A stretch of 13,088 nucleotides of DNA from JAJISG01 sp964347345 (GCA_964347345.1 CAYFYB010000037.1:1-13088); one strand, 5' to 3'. Positions 1-7,030 are shown, numbered from the stretch's first letter. Translations and numbers: made by a program. The notes: a model not told the origin generated them from the letters alone.

Positions 1-112
1 TTGGATGAACTCTATATAATCTTTATGTCACGCCTGAACATGTCTCACTTGGACACTTCGAATGGGATGAGAGGTCCCCGGCGCATCTGGCAGACAGGCG
101 CAGTCGACCCAA

Positions 113-119
113 CATAATC
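113..119 (+). promoter_or_regulatory. Weak TATA-like element upstream of the first gene
   Basis: A short A/T-rich CATAATC stands in a GC-rich stretch about 58 bases before the TTG start at 175. At the usual archaeal spacing, transcription would begin near 140 and leave a leader of about 35 bases holding the AAGGAGG at 166-172. A stronger TATATAAT lies at 13-20 but is far from this gene. It may serve transcription in either direction, possibly for a gene left of the window. Both assignments are tentative. Confidence 0.3.
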
Positions 120-174
120 TAGAGGCTCCAGTGAAGGGCAACCGGAATACGTCTCCAGGACCGGGAAGGAGGAA

Positions 175-624
175 TTGTTTTATCCCCCTCACTCCATCAC
201 CTACGACGTGCCACCGGTCAAGGTTCAGCTCTGGGGGCTCTTTCCCACTTACTACAACATGTGCCGGGGGGGTCCGAGCCCGTGGGCCGCCTTCGCCGGC
301 GAGGACTTCATGGACAGGATTCAGGAGGAACAGGTTTCCGCTTACCCGAGGGAGATCGTAGACAACATGCGGAAGGCCGCGGCCATGGCGGAGCTGGTGG
401 CGTTGGAGTTCGGTCCCAGGGTCCACGTGGCCATAGTGGCCGCCGACAGCTTCTCCGGTCTGGCCCTCAGCCTTAAGCACCGCCTGAGGGGGGATCTCAA
501 CCTCATCGTCGACGGCAACGTGGTGCCGTTGTCGAGGGACCTGGGAGACTTGAGGGGGGAGTACGAGAGGGTCCGCGCGTACACGGAAAGGGCCGTGAAG
601 TCCCTCGAGGAGTCTGTGGCATAA
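175..624 (+). CDS. Unrecognised 149-residue protein, possibly thioredoxin-like fold
   Basis: I do not recognise this family. The start is a TTG preceded by AAGGAGG at 166-172, only two bases away, which is unusually close. The frame is open upstream to 118 without ATG or GTG, and GTG at 208 (residue 12) is an alternative start. The protein is soluble, with no signal peptide or membrane helix. It opens with a strand-like KVQLWGL (16-22), followed by a loop with the only cysteine (C30, in NMCRGGPSPW). A long helix follows (about 59-80), then two strand-like stretches (VHVAIVAAD and LNLIVDGNVVPL) and a charged C-terminal helix. This strand-loop-helix-strand order would fit a thioredoxin-like fold, but there is no CxxC, so the fold is a guess and the function unknown. 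It reads toward the CMD-like gene, 120 bases away, which has its own TATA box. Confidence 0.7.
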   Translation: MFYPPHSITYDVPPVKVQLWGLFPTYYNMCRGGPSPWAAFAGEDFMDRIQEEQVSAYPREIVDNMRKAAAMAELVALEFGPRVHVAIVAADSFSGLALSLKHRLRGDLNLIVDGNVVPLSRDLGDLRGEYERVRAYTERAVKSLEESVA

Positions 625-705
625 GGTTGGATAAAGACCCTTTTGCTTCGCGGGTTCAGACCAGAATGGGCGCTCTCCACTGGGCCCTTGGAGTCTTGAA
701 GGCAA

Positions 706-713
706 CCTATAAG
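706..713 (+). promoter_or_regulatory. TATA box of the CMD/AhpD-like gene
   Basis: CCTATAAG lies about 35 bases before the ATG at 745. The expected transcription start is near 735, leaving a leader of about ten bases that contains a run of Gs (733-738). This supports ATG 745 as the start and separate transcription from the gene upstream. Confidence 0.55.
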
Positions 714-744
714 GGCCTCTGCCCGCATCGTTGGGGGGATCGCC

Positions 745-1281
745 ATGCCCTGGATTGGAATAGTCGATGAGGACGAGGCCCGGGGAGATGTGAAGGAGGT
801 CTACGATTCCGTCAAGGAGGCCTTTGGCCGTTTATCACCGGCCTTCACCATCATGAGCCTGAACCCCCGCTACCTCAGGCCAATGTGGGAGCTCCACTCC
901 AACATAATGGCGGAGGGCAGGCTGAGCAGGTTGGAGAAGGAGGCCATTGCCCTAACCGTCTCCTCCATCAACGGCTGCGGCTACTGTGTCTGGGCCCACT
1001 CCAACAGGCTGCGGTCCCTTCGCATGGACAGGGCCGTCGTTGACCAGCTCGTGCGAGACCCCTCGAAGGCCCAGTTGGAGGGACGGCTAGGGGCCATCCT
1101 GCGCTGGGCCATAAAGACCACCAGGGACGCGGCAGCGATGTCAGTGGAGGACTTGGAGGAGCTTCGCAATGAGGGGATGGAGGACGAGGCCATACTCGAG
1201 GCGGCGGCCGTCGTCGGCCACTTCAACCACCTCAACAGGGTCCTAGATGCTCTCGGCGTCGAGGCACCCAGGGCACGATAG
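745..1281 (+). CDS. Carboxymuconolactone decarboxylase/AhpD-like protein (peroxidase-related)
   Basis: This is a 178-residue all-helical protein of the CMD/AhpD-like superfamily. Its signature is clear: E66 in SRLEKEAIAL, then CGYC (C78, C81) with H85 four residues later, the arrangement that forms the thiol relay of AhpD-type alkylhydroperoxidases. Length and layout fit the 'uncharacterized peroxidase-related enzyme' group better than the short decarboxylases: an N-terminal segment of about 50 residues (MPWIGIVDEDEARGDVKEVY), the CMD core (about 40-120), and a C-terminal helical region containing VVGHFNHLNRVLD. It probably reduces peroxides or acts as a cytosolic thiol-disulfide protein; the substrate cannot be read from the sequence. 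It stands alone with its own TATA box. The convergent neighbour ends five bases after its TAG. The family call is firm; the peroxidase role is inferred from the family. Confidence 0.9.
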   Translation: MPWIGIVDEDEARGDVKEVYDSVKEAFGRLSPAFTIMSLNPRYLRPMWELHSNIMAEGRLSRLEKEAIALTVSSINGCGYCVWAHSNRLRSLRMDRAVVDQLVRDPSKAQLEGRLGAILRWAIKTTRDAAAMSVEDLEELRNEGMEDEAILEAAAVVGHFNHLNRVLDALGVEAPRAR

Positions 1282-1285
1282 AAGT

Positions 1286-1741
1286 CTACCGCTTGCGGCC
1301 CCCGCCCTTCCTCCCGGCTCGATGACCGTGGCCCACTTCAAGGCCGCAGTACCAGCATCGAATGCGCAGGACACCGTTCCACACCTGACAGCGGGGACAC
1401 TGCCATCGGGTCTGGGCCGGGATGTGGTCGGGGGTGGCCTTAGGTAGCTGGAATGGCAGTCCACAGCTCCAGCACGCGGACAGGGGGCCCTCATTGGTCT
1501 GGCCGCAGTTGCGGCAAGCCCACAGCTCGAGCTTTAAGGGGGAGAGGCCAGTCCGGCTCCTGGCTCTCAGAGCGCCGACACCCATGAGGATCATGCCCGC
1601 CAGTGCCAGAAGGAGACCCAGGGGAAGGCCCATGAGCTGGAGGAGCGGTATCTGAAAGAACTCCACGCTTCGAAGGTACGTGGCAGCCAGGGTCATGCCC
1701 AGCGCGAGTAGACTCGTCGCCGCGGCTTGCAGACCCATCAT
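1286..1741 (-). CDS. Two-helix membrane protein with two C-terminal zinc ribbons
   Basis: This is a 151-residue protein. Two hydrophobic helices (about 5-22 and 35-57) are joined by a short loop. A basic linker (RARSRTG) follows, then two treble-clef-like zinc ribbons in tandem: C76-x2-C79...C90-x2-C93 and C115-x2-C118...C129-x2-C132. Each ends in CW(S/Y)CG with a ten-residue spacer, recalling RanBP2-type or double zinc-ribbon modules. The tail is very basic (GRKGGGRKR). With both helices crossing, the ribbons and tail would share the side of the N-terminus, probably the cytoplasm. The function is unknown; ribbons of this kind usually bind protein or nucleic acid. Two adjacent ATG codons open the frame; I cannot tell which is used. 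It converges on the CMD-like gene and is transcribed alone. Confidence 0.8.
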   Translation of the reverse strand: MMGLQAAATSLLALGMTLAATYLRSVEFFQIPLLQLMGLPLGLLLALAGMILMGVGALRARSRTGLSPLKLELWACRNCGQTNEGPLSACWSCGLPFQLPKATPDHIPAQTRWQCPRCQVWNGVLRIRCWYCGLEVGHGHRAGRKGGGRKR

Positions 1742-1905
1742 TTGATCGGACCCTCTCAGTCTCCCTGCGATGCTATTGGGAGGGCATAGAAAAGGAGGTT
1801 TCGGAGAGGTTATCGGCGGTGAGAATCAGCCACAACATCCATCGGTTCAGAACCCCTTCGGCCCCTGCCTGGGCCAAGAAAAGCCTGAGATGCGGCAGAC
1901 CCAGC

Positions 1906-2925
1906 TCATCTGGAGGATGCCTTGAAGGCTCGGACGAAAGGTGGCCAAAACTCCTCCCTTGGATCCAGCGGCATGTAGAGGGAGACGCGGTCTAGGAGCC
2001 CGTCATACTTGGACTCGATGGCATCGGGGAGCTCATCGAAGCTAGCCTCAACGAGGAACTCCCGGAGGACGTCGTCGGGGACTTGGGATCCCATCTCGCC
2101 CCACCGCCCCTTCACTGAGAGGCCATGCAATTTATCTCCCAGATCGCCCCAGCCGTGGAAGTCCAGGACCGCGCGATACGTGCGGGTGGAAGCGTAGAAG
2201 GCCACCTGCTGGCGAACGAAATCCTTGGAGTTCTCCATCTCTTCCCGATTTCGGCCTAGGGCAACGAAGACAGAGGCCGCAAAGCTGACGGCATCTGCAG
2301 GTCTACCCGCTCGCCGGGCTCCCTCCGACACCGATGGCTTCAACACATCCCTCAGGTAAGAGGCGGTATGCAAAGGGTGTACGTGGATGCCCTGGCATAG
2401 CTCTCCCGCCAACCGGGCCATGCCCCTGTTGACGGCCGCAAGGTAGATGGGGATGTCCGGTTGTTCGATGGGTCCAGGGTTGAAGAAGGGAGTCATTAGG
2501 GAGAAGGAGTAGTGGTGACCTTTGTAGGTCAGGGGACCTCCGTTCTGCCAGCAGGACCATACGGCCCGGAGAGACTCAATGACCTCCCGCATCTTCGGCA
2601 CTGGAGGAACCCAGGGGACGCTGAAGCGCCTCTCCATGTGCCCCTTCACCTGGCTCCCAAGCCCCAGGATGAAGCGGCCTTCTGCTATGCTCTGGACGTC
2701 CCAGCACGTGTATGCCAGGGCCATGGGGCTCCTGGTGAAGGCGAGGGCAATGGCGGTGCCCACGTCAATCCTGTCCGTGTGCTCCGCTGCGAGGCCTGTG
2801 GACAGGAGGGCGTCATGGCTCGTCTCCCCGAACCAGAGGCCATCTAAGCCAAGGTCCTCCGCAAATCTGGCCAGGCCTGGTATCTCCACCGGGGACGTGG
2901 GAAGGAGGACGGCATCGAGCTTCAT
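1906..2925 (-). CDS. LLM-class F420-dependent oxidoreductase-like protein
   Basis: This is a 339-residue TIM-barrel protein of the luciferase-like monooxygenase superfamily. It starts with the typical first strand MKLDAVLLP and continues with LGLDGLWFGET, RIDVGTAIALAFTRSP and EGRFILGLGSQVKGHMERRF, a set seen in F420-dependent LLM oxidoreductases (it most resembles the TIGR03617-type group). The expected reaction is hydride transfer between reduced F420 (or FMN) and an unidentified substrate in the cytoplasm. An in-frame TTG at 2979 would add 18 residues (MAYAEAHSPFT...), but that extension is not family-like, so I prefer ATG at 2925. No clear ribosome-binding site precedes this ATG; a 16-codon ORF ending seven bases upstream may feed ribosomes to it. 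The class call is firm, the cofactor is inferred from the family, and the substrate is unknown. Confidence 0.9.
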   Translation of the reverse strand: MKLDAVLLPTSPVEIPGLARFAEDLGLDGLWFGETSHDALLSTGLAAEHTDRIDVGTAIALAFTRSPMALAYTCWDVQSIAEGRFILGLGSQVKGHMERRFSVPWVPPVPKMREVIESLRAVWSCWQNGGPLTYKGHHYSFSLMTPFFNPGPIEQPDIPIYLAAVNRGMARLAGELCQGIHVHPLHTASYLRDVLKPSVSEGARRAGRPADAVSFAASVFVALGRNREEMENSKDFVRQQVAFYASTRTYRAVLDFHGWGDLGDKLHGLSVKGRWGEMGSQVPDDVLREFLVEASFDELPDAIESKYDGLLDRVSLYMPLDPREEFWPPFVRAFKASSR

Positions 2926-2932
2926 GGGGTGG

Positions 2933-2983
2933 TCAACGAGCGGTGCTGTAAAAGGGCTGTGGGCCTCGGCGTACGCCAAGCAT
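2933..2983 (-). CDS. Possible 16-codon upstream ORF before the LLM gene
   Basis: On the minus strand an ATG at 2983 opens a 16-codon frame (MLGVRRGPQPFYSTAR) that ends with TGA at 2933-2935, seven bases before the LLM start codon. The TATA-like CCTATTAAG at 3005-3013 puts the expected transcription start almost exactly on this ATG, so it could be translated leaderless. Its role would be translational coupling or attenuation; chance is a real alternative for so short a frame. Confidence 0.25.
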   Translation of the reverse strand: MLGVRRGPQPFYSTAR

Positions 2984-3004
2984 GAAAAACTGACAGTAGG
3001 AACT

Positions 3005-3013
3005 CTTAATAGG
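3005..3013 (-). promoter_or_regulatory. TATA-like box for the LLM gene (minus strand)
   Basis: Read on the minus strand this is CCTATTAAG followed by T-rich sequence. The expected start of transcription is near 2980, giving a leader of about 55 bases before ATG 2925. The same A/T-rich patch could serve the divergent membrane winged-helix gene, but its spacing to any plausible start there is poor. Confidence 0.45.
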
Positions 3014-3104
3014 CCGGGACAGGATTGGAAAAGTCGAGGAGCTGATCGACCTGGAGTCGGACCGCGAGAAGGGACATCCCGAGGAGTTCATTGCCCGAAG
3101 CAGG

Positions 3105-3569
3105 GTGCTGGCCCTCATAGTCGCCGTCGGCTCCATTGCGCTAGTCGCCCTCATCCTCATCCTCCCCCTGACCATGGAGCACACCCTGGAAGGAGCTCAG
3201 CTCCTCCTGTGGGGGAGCCTTCTGCTCATCGTCACGCTGATCGTCGGCATATCCCTTGCTTACGCTTACATCTCCAAGTACGCAGGGGCCATGAAGACGG
3301 CGGAGACCACCTCCGCGTCGTCCAGTCCGGAGGGCGCCAGCAGCAGGGAGGAGCTAGCCCTTGAGCTGTTGCCCCAGGATGAGGGGGCGGTGTACCGTCG
3401 GCTCCTCCACGAGGGTGGACAGGTATTGCAGAAGGACCTCGGCCGGATGCTGCCATTTTCCGGACCCAAACTCACCAGGCTCCTTGACAAGCTGGAGCGG
3501 AAGGGACTCGTAGTGAGGGAGAGACACGGGATGACCAACCGCATCCGCCTCAGAGAGAAGGAGGCCTAG
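3105..3569 (+). CDS. Membrane-anchored winged-helix protein
   Basis: Read from GTG 3105 the protein has 154 residues. Two membrane helices (about 1-21 and 32-56) are followed by an acidic/Ser-rich linker and a winged helix-turn-helix domain (about 88-150; GAVYRRLLHEGG, then FSGPKLTRLLDKLERKGLV, then a wing with RHGMTNRIRL). This resembles the MarR/DUF7343-like domains often tethered to archaeal membranes; it probably binds DNA at the inner membrane face. GTG 3105 places the start inside the first helix. The frame is open upstream to 3000 and encodes a charged, natural-looking stretch (KVEELIDLESDREKGHPEEF) without ATG, GTG or TTG. ATT at 3024 is the best candidate start for a longer form of 181 residues. 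A single-base change near the AAAA at 3029-3032 could instead hide a TTG start at 3025. The fold is well supported; the start is not. Confidence 0.75.
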   Translation: MLALIVAVGSIALVALILILPLTMEHTLEGAQLLLWGSLLLIVTLIVGISLAYAYISKYAGAMKTAETTSASSSPEGASSREELALELLPQDEGAVYRRLLHEGGQVLQKDLGRMLPFSGPKLTRLLDKLERKGLVVRERHGMTNRIRLREKEA

Positions 3570-3640
3570 TTCGCAGCGGTGGGACCAATAGCGGGAGGCC
3601 TTTGCTGATTTCCGAAAGTGGTTTCGCCCCTTTTCACGAA

Positions 3641-3649
3641 CCTATCATA
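3641..3649 (+). promoter_or_regulatory. TATA-like box of the SHOCT-cupredoxin operon
   Basis: CCTATCATA precedes the first gene of the pair. The expected transcription start is near 3672, about ten bases before ATG 3682 and thirty before ATG 3703. T5 at 3653-3657 follows the box, inside the same intergenic region. Confidence 0.4.
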
Positions 3650-3681
3650 GGCTTTTTCATCCATGGAAACTTCAAGGCGAA

Positions 3682-4320
3682 ATGCCTCAGGAGAAAACGC
3701 GAATGAAGAGAGATGAAGACGATGGGGTCGAGGACCTCATGGCTGTCCTCGACCGGCGCCTCGCATCGGGCGAGATCGACAGGACGGAATACGAGGGCAT
3801 CAGGAAGGCCCTCGCTCACGAGGGAGCCCCGAGGCGGAGAAGGACCGGCAGGGCCCTTTCAACCTCCGGCATCATCATACTTGTCGTGCTCGGCGTGGTT
3901 GTGGCCTTCGCCTTCACCTCCTTGGCTCTCACCTACGGTCCCTGGAGGACTTCCGACGGCGGGACATGGCCCTGGGGAGGTTGCTGCAACTGGGGCGGCC
4001 AAGGAGGCATGGGCGGCGGCATGATGGGGGGCGGAACTGGCGGTTATGGACCCAACAGCGTCGCCATAGTGAACTACGCCTACGGTCCTCAGGAGATAAC
4101 GGTTTCCGTGGGGACGACGGTGACCTGGGTCAATATGGACCATGTGATGCACACGGTCTCCTTCGGTGAGCATGGCCATGAGCACGAGGGTGAGGAAATC
4201 GACTCCGGACCCATGTACCACATGGAGTCCTGGTCCTACACCTTCTCGGAACCTGGTGTTTACGAGTACCACTGTGACCCCCATCCCTATATGACGGGGA
4301 CGGTCGTCGTGGGGGCTTGA
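3682..4320 (+). CDS. SHOCT-transmembrane-cupredoxin fusion protein
   Basis: This 212-residue protein has three parts. Residues about 16-44 form a SHOCT-like helical hairpin (LMAVLDRRLASGEIDRTEYE). Residues 62-85 form one membrane helix. After a Gly/Met-rich linker (100-123, with GGMGGGMMGGG and a CC pair), residues 125-212 form a plastocyanin-like cupredoxin. Type-1 copper ligands are visible: H157 in HVMHTV, then C198, H201 and M204 in YHCDPHPYM. A His-rich loop (HGHEHEG, 164-170) sits between them. The copper domain probably faces outward with the SHOCT helix in the cytoplasm. It would carry electrons or hold copper near the membrane. ATG 3703 (Met8) has the better ribosome-binding site (AGGAG at 3689-3693, nine bases away), so a 205-residue form is possible. 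The stop is one base before the next gene. The cupredoxin call is firm; the partner is unknown. Confidence 0.9.
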   Translation: MPQEKTRMKRDEDDGVEDLMAVLDRRLASGEIDRTEYEGIRKALAHEGAPRRRRTGRALSTSGIIILVVLGVVVAFAFTSLALTYGPWRTSDGGTWPWGGCCNWGGQGGMGGGMMGGGTGGYGPNSVAIVNYAYGPQEITVSVGTTVTWVNMDHVMHTVSFGEHGHEHEGEEIDSGPMYHMESWSYTFSEPGVYEYHCDPHPYMTGTVVVGA

Positions 4321-4321
4321 A

Positions 4322-4651
4322 GTGAGCGACAGAGGCGAAGCAAGCGAAGTGACGAGAGTCCTTCTCTGGTTGCTGGTGGCCCTCATCCTGGCCTTTGCCA
4401 TCCTAGGGGTCGTGATGTCCTTTGGCATGGGATGGGGTTATGGGATGATGGGGATGGGTTTCGGGTGGATGGGGCTTCTGATGGCCATACCGGCCATCGT
4501 CCTCGTCCTCATCCTCCTTGTTGTTCTGGGAGCCTTTGACAGAACCTACCCCTCCCGAGACCGCGCCCTGGAGTCCCTGGACATCAGGCTCGCCAAAGGC
4601 GAGGTCTCCTTGGAGGAATACAAGAGGCTCAAGGAGGAGCTGAGAAGGTAG
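4322..4651 (+). CDS. Met/Gly-rich two-helix SHOCT-domain membrane protein
   Basis: This is a 109-residue protein with a GTG start one base after the cupredoxin stop, so the two are almost certainly co-transcribed and translationally coupled. It has two membrane helices (about 11-34 and 49-72). The connecting segment is rich in Met, Gly and aromatic residues (FGMGWGYGMMGMGFGWMG, 34-51). The C-terminus is a classic SHOCT domain (82-107; ALESLDIRLAKGEVSLEEYK). Both proteins in the operon thus carry SHOCT modules, one N-terminal and one C-terminal, which suggests they assemble together. The Met-rich loop could bind Cu(I) and hand it to or from the cupredoxin. That is inference from the neighbour and from Met-rich copper proteins in general. 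SHOCT is a short helical module found on many membrane proteins and does not itself show function. Confidence 0.85.
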   Translation: MSDRGEASEVTRVLLWLLVALILAFAILGVVMSFGMGWGYGMMGMGFGWMGLLMAIPAIVLVLILLVVLGAFDRTYPSRDRALESLDIRLAKGEVSLEEYKRLKEELRR

Positions 4652-4717
4652 CCTCCGAACCCATTTCCCATGGGCGAGGCAGCCAGGTGGCGGGACTAGG
4701 AAAGGACCGGGACAACC

Positions 4718-6187
4718 TTACGTCCGGCCCTCTCCCTTTTCTTCGAACTCGTCCTGCCCGGTGCGTCTCCAGGCGACGTTTATTCTCTTAAGGGCGGCAA
4801 CAAGACGCCTGAACGGATGCTCCGGGGACTCCCCCTCTTCAGGCGGTGGCGGGGGCATCTTACTGACGCTGAGCACGGGACCTTCCCGGCCCCGAATGAA
4901 CACAGTTTCCTCGGGTTGAATCTCCTCATCAGAAACGGCCTGCCACAGTTCGCTATCATACCGTACATGTCCGCGCTTCGCTGGCCCAAGGGGGTCCACT
5001 GCAACGGCCCTCCCACCGATGAGACGAAGGTGATATGGCTTCTGTCGCCTCACCTGCAGTACCTTGTAGAGGGCGAAGAGGAGGAAGCCTCCGACCACGC
5101 CCGTAGGCACCAAGAGGGCCAAGAGGATCTGCAGCTGTGCGGCCGGGGCGATGAGGAAGTTGGGCGGGCTAATGGGCGCGAGGAATATGCTGCCGAGGAT
5201 GATGGCGATAATCCCTCCCGTACCAACCACGCCGAAGCTGGGTGTGGCAATCTCCACGATTAGGAGAGCGATTCCCAAGACGAGGAGGAAGAGGGCGACG
5301 AGGCTTATGCCGAAGCCCAGGCCGATGAGGCCGAGGGCGATGGCTATTACGCCGAAGATCTCGGCCCCGTGGCCAGGGGTGGAGATGCCGAAGATGATGC
5401 CGTAAATGCCCAAAAGGAAGAGGATAGAAGCGACGGTCGGGTCAGATATAATGACCAGGGCCCTGAGGCGGAGACTTGTTTCGTAAAGCTCTATGGTGGG
5501 GCTGGAGAGGCTGAGGCGGATCCCCTTGTAGGGGGTCACCGCCCCGTTCACTTTGGCCAGCAGGTCCTCCACGCTACTGGCGATGGCCTCCGTGGCGCCC
5601 ACCGCGAAGGCATCTTCGGCGTTGAGATTCAGGTTCTCCTTAACGAAGGCTTCTGCCAGGCTCTCATTTCGTCCGTGGAGGGAGAGGACGTTCTTCACCT
5701 TCGCCACTATGTTGTTGACGATCTTCTCGTCCGTTATCGGCTGAAAGCCCTCTGGTCCAATGATCACAGGCTGAAGGGAGCCGATGGTTGTGCCCGGGGC
5801 CATGGCCGCCAGATCCGTCGCCATCAGAATCCATGTCCCAGCGCTATCGGCACTGGCACCTGTGGGACCCACGTAGCCAATGAAGGGGACCGGGCTGTTG
5901 AGCATGAGCTCCACTATCTCCTCAGTCTCCGCCACACCTCCCCCAGGGGTGTTCAGCTTGAGGACGATGGCCTCGGCGCCCCGGTCCCTGGCCACGGTCA
6001 GCGTCTCTTTGAAGAACTCCACGGTGGCCCGGGTGATGGAACCCTCGATGTTGGCCTGGATGACGAGGCTGGGCTCGCCGACCTGTGCCTGAGCGGGGGT
6101 CCAGGCGATGGCAATGAAGACCATGAGGAAGCTTAGGTGCAGCAGAATGATGACTCTGCGGCCGGAAACCTGGGGGAGCGTCGTCAT
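4718..6187 (-). CDS. nfeD: NfeD family membrane-bound serine protease (ClpP/SppA-like)
   Basis: This is a 489-residue full-length NfeD of the long type. A signal peptide (about 10-35, ending AQA) leads to a ClpP/SppA-like protease domain (about 38-225). Within it are LNTPGGGV (79-85), the nucleophile Ser115 in SADSAGT, and Lys155 in TDEKIVNN, which matches the Ser-Lys dyad of the Pyrococcus horikoshii 1510-N protease. Several membrane helices follow (about 245-375). A C-terminal NfeD OB-fold domain (about 382-445) and a Pro-rich acidic tail complete the protein. In the known archaeal pair the protease cleaves the C-terminus of the partner stomatin, acting in membrane protein quality control outside the cytoplasm. 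Its ATG overlaps the stop of the slipin gene by four bases (ATGA), so the two form one operon with slipin first. Its 3' end converges on the SHOCT pair, 66 bases away. All catalytic residues are present. Confidence 0.95.
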   Translation of the reverse strand: MTTLPQVSGRRVIILLHLSFLMVFIAIAWTPAQAQVGEPSLVIQANIEGSITRATVEFFKETLTVARDRGAEAIVLKLNTPGGGVAETEEIVELMLNSPVPFIGYVGPTGASADSAGTWILMATDLAAMAPGTTIGSLQPVIIGPEGFQPITDEKIVNNIVAKVKNVLSLHGRNESLAEAFVKENLNLNAEDAFAVGATEAIASSVEDLLAKVNGAVTPYKGIRLSLSSPTIELYETSLRLRALVIISDPTVASILFLLGIYGIIFGISTPGHGAEIFGVIAIALGLIGLGFGISLVALFLLVLGIALLIVEIATPSFGVVGTGGIIAIILGSIFLAPISPPNFLIAPAAQLQILLALLVPTGVVGGFLLFALYKVLQVRRQKPYHLRLIGGRAVAVDPLGPAKRGHVRYDSELWQAVSDEEIQPEETVFIRGREGPVLSVSKMPPPPPEEGESPEHPFRRLVAALKRINVAWRRTGQDEFEEKGEGRT

Positions 6188-6972
6188 TCCCTCTCAGCCT
6201 TTTTCTTCTCCGTCATGGCGGCAGCCATTCCCGCTACCTGGCCCATGGAAGCTCCCATGGCACCTGCGGGGGTGACTATGATGAGGTTCTTCTCCCTAGC
6301 TATTTCCGCCAGGTTCTGGAGTTCCCGGAGGCGCATGGCAGGCTCGGACTGTATGTACAATTGGGCGGCCTCGAGCATTCTTTGGGCCGCCTGGAACTCG
6401 CCCTCCGCCATGATAATCCTGCTTCTCCTCTCCCTCTCCGCCTCCGCCTGCTTGGCGATGGCCCTTACCATGGACTCTGGGAGAGAGACGTCGCGGATGG
6501 TTACGGACTGGACCTTGATGCCCCAGGGGTCCGTGGCTACGTCCAGAAGGTCCTGGATCCTCTTGTTGAGCTCATCCCTCTTGGACAGAAGGTCATCCAG
6601 CTCCACCTGGCCGAGGACATCTCGCAGGGTGGTCTGGGCCAGCAGGTTAGTGGCCAAGAAGAAGTCCCTGACCCTGACGACGGCCTTGATGGGATCGTCC
6701 ACCCTGTAGTAGACGACGGCGTCCACTTCCACGGAGACGTTGTCCACCGTCACCACCCTCTGCCGCGGGACGTCGATGGAGAGGATGCGGAGGTCGACGA
6801 CGACCCGCCTGTCCACAATGGGTATGATGAAGTACAAACCAGGACCCTTGGTCCCTTTCAGGCGGCCTAGCCGGAAGATGACAGCGCGCTCGTACTCTCG
6901 AGCGACCTTGATGGCCGAAGCCAGGATGATAAGGACTACAAAGACTACTGGAACTACAATCTCCAGTACCAT
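6184..6972 (-). CDS. Slipin (stomatin/prohibitin/SPFH family)
   Basis: This is a 262-residue protein with one N-terminal membrane helix (2-20), then the SPFH/Band 7 domain (about 22-175; REYERAVIFRLGR, GPGLYFIIPIVD, RVVTVDNVSVEVDAVVYYRV and the long DVLGQVELDDLLSKRDELN segment). A charged coiled-coil helix follows (about 172-228, with AEAERERRSRII). The hydrophobic NLIIVTPAG (229-237) and a Gly/Ala/Met-rich tail lie at the end. Slipins form oligomers that scaffold membrane microdomains. In Pyrococcus the paired NfeD protease cleaves stomatin near its hydrophobic C-terminus; NLIIV is the natural candidate region here (inference). I chose ATG 6972 because GGAG at 6978-6981 lies five bases upstream and the TATA box predicts a transcript starting near 6980. 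The alternative ATG 6987 would add five residues but lies upstream of that transcript start. First gene of the operon with nfeD. Confidence 0.95.
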   Translation of the reverse strand: MVLEIVVPVVFVVLIILASAIKVAREYERAVIFRLGRLKGTKGPGLYFIIPIVDRRVVVDLRILSIDVPRQRVVTVDNVSVEVDAVVYYRVDDPIKAVVRVRDFFLATNLLAQTTLRDVLGQVELDDLLSKRDELNKRIQDLLDVATDPWGIKVQSVTIRDVSLPESMVRAIAKQAEAERERRSRIIMAEGEFQAAQRMLEAAQLYIQSEPAMRLRELQNLAEIAREKNLIIVTPAGAMGASMGQVAGMAAAMTEKKKAERE

Positions 6973-7001
6973 ACAATCTCCTATCATTTCAAGGGATGCA
7001 G

Positions 7002-7010
7002 CCTATATAA
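7002..7010 (-). promoter_or_regulatory. TATA box of the slipin-nfeD operon
   Basis: Read on the minus strand this is TTATATAGG, one of the best TATA boxes in the window. The expected transcription start is near 6980, eight bases before ATG 6972, leaving just enough leader for the GGAG motif. Confidence 0.6.
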
Positions 7011-7030
7011 CGGTTTCCGGCCCCCTCGGC

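Noticed and set aside
625..700. tRNA-like sequence around GGGTTCAGACC
   Set aside because: No matching stem closes the loop and no acceptor or anticodon arm can be drawn.
28..746. Long minus-strand open frames opposite the first gene (225 and 134 codons)
   Set aside because: They mirror the high-GC plus-strand gene, have no family-like features and contain low-complexity Pro/Arg/Gly/His stretches typical of antisense shadows.
5369..6870. Plus-strand open frames of 150-250 codons opposite nfeD and slipin
   Set aside because: The minus-strand genes are unambiguous and complete; the opposite frames are compositional shadows rich in Gly, Asp, Arg and His.
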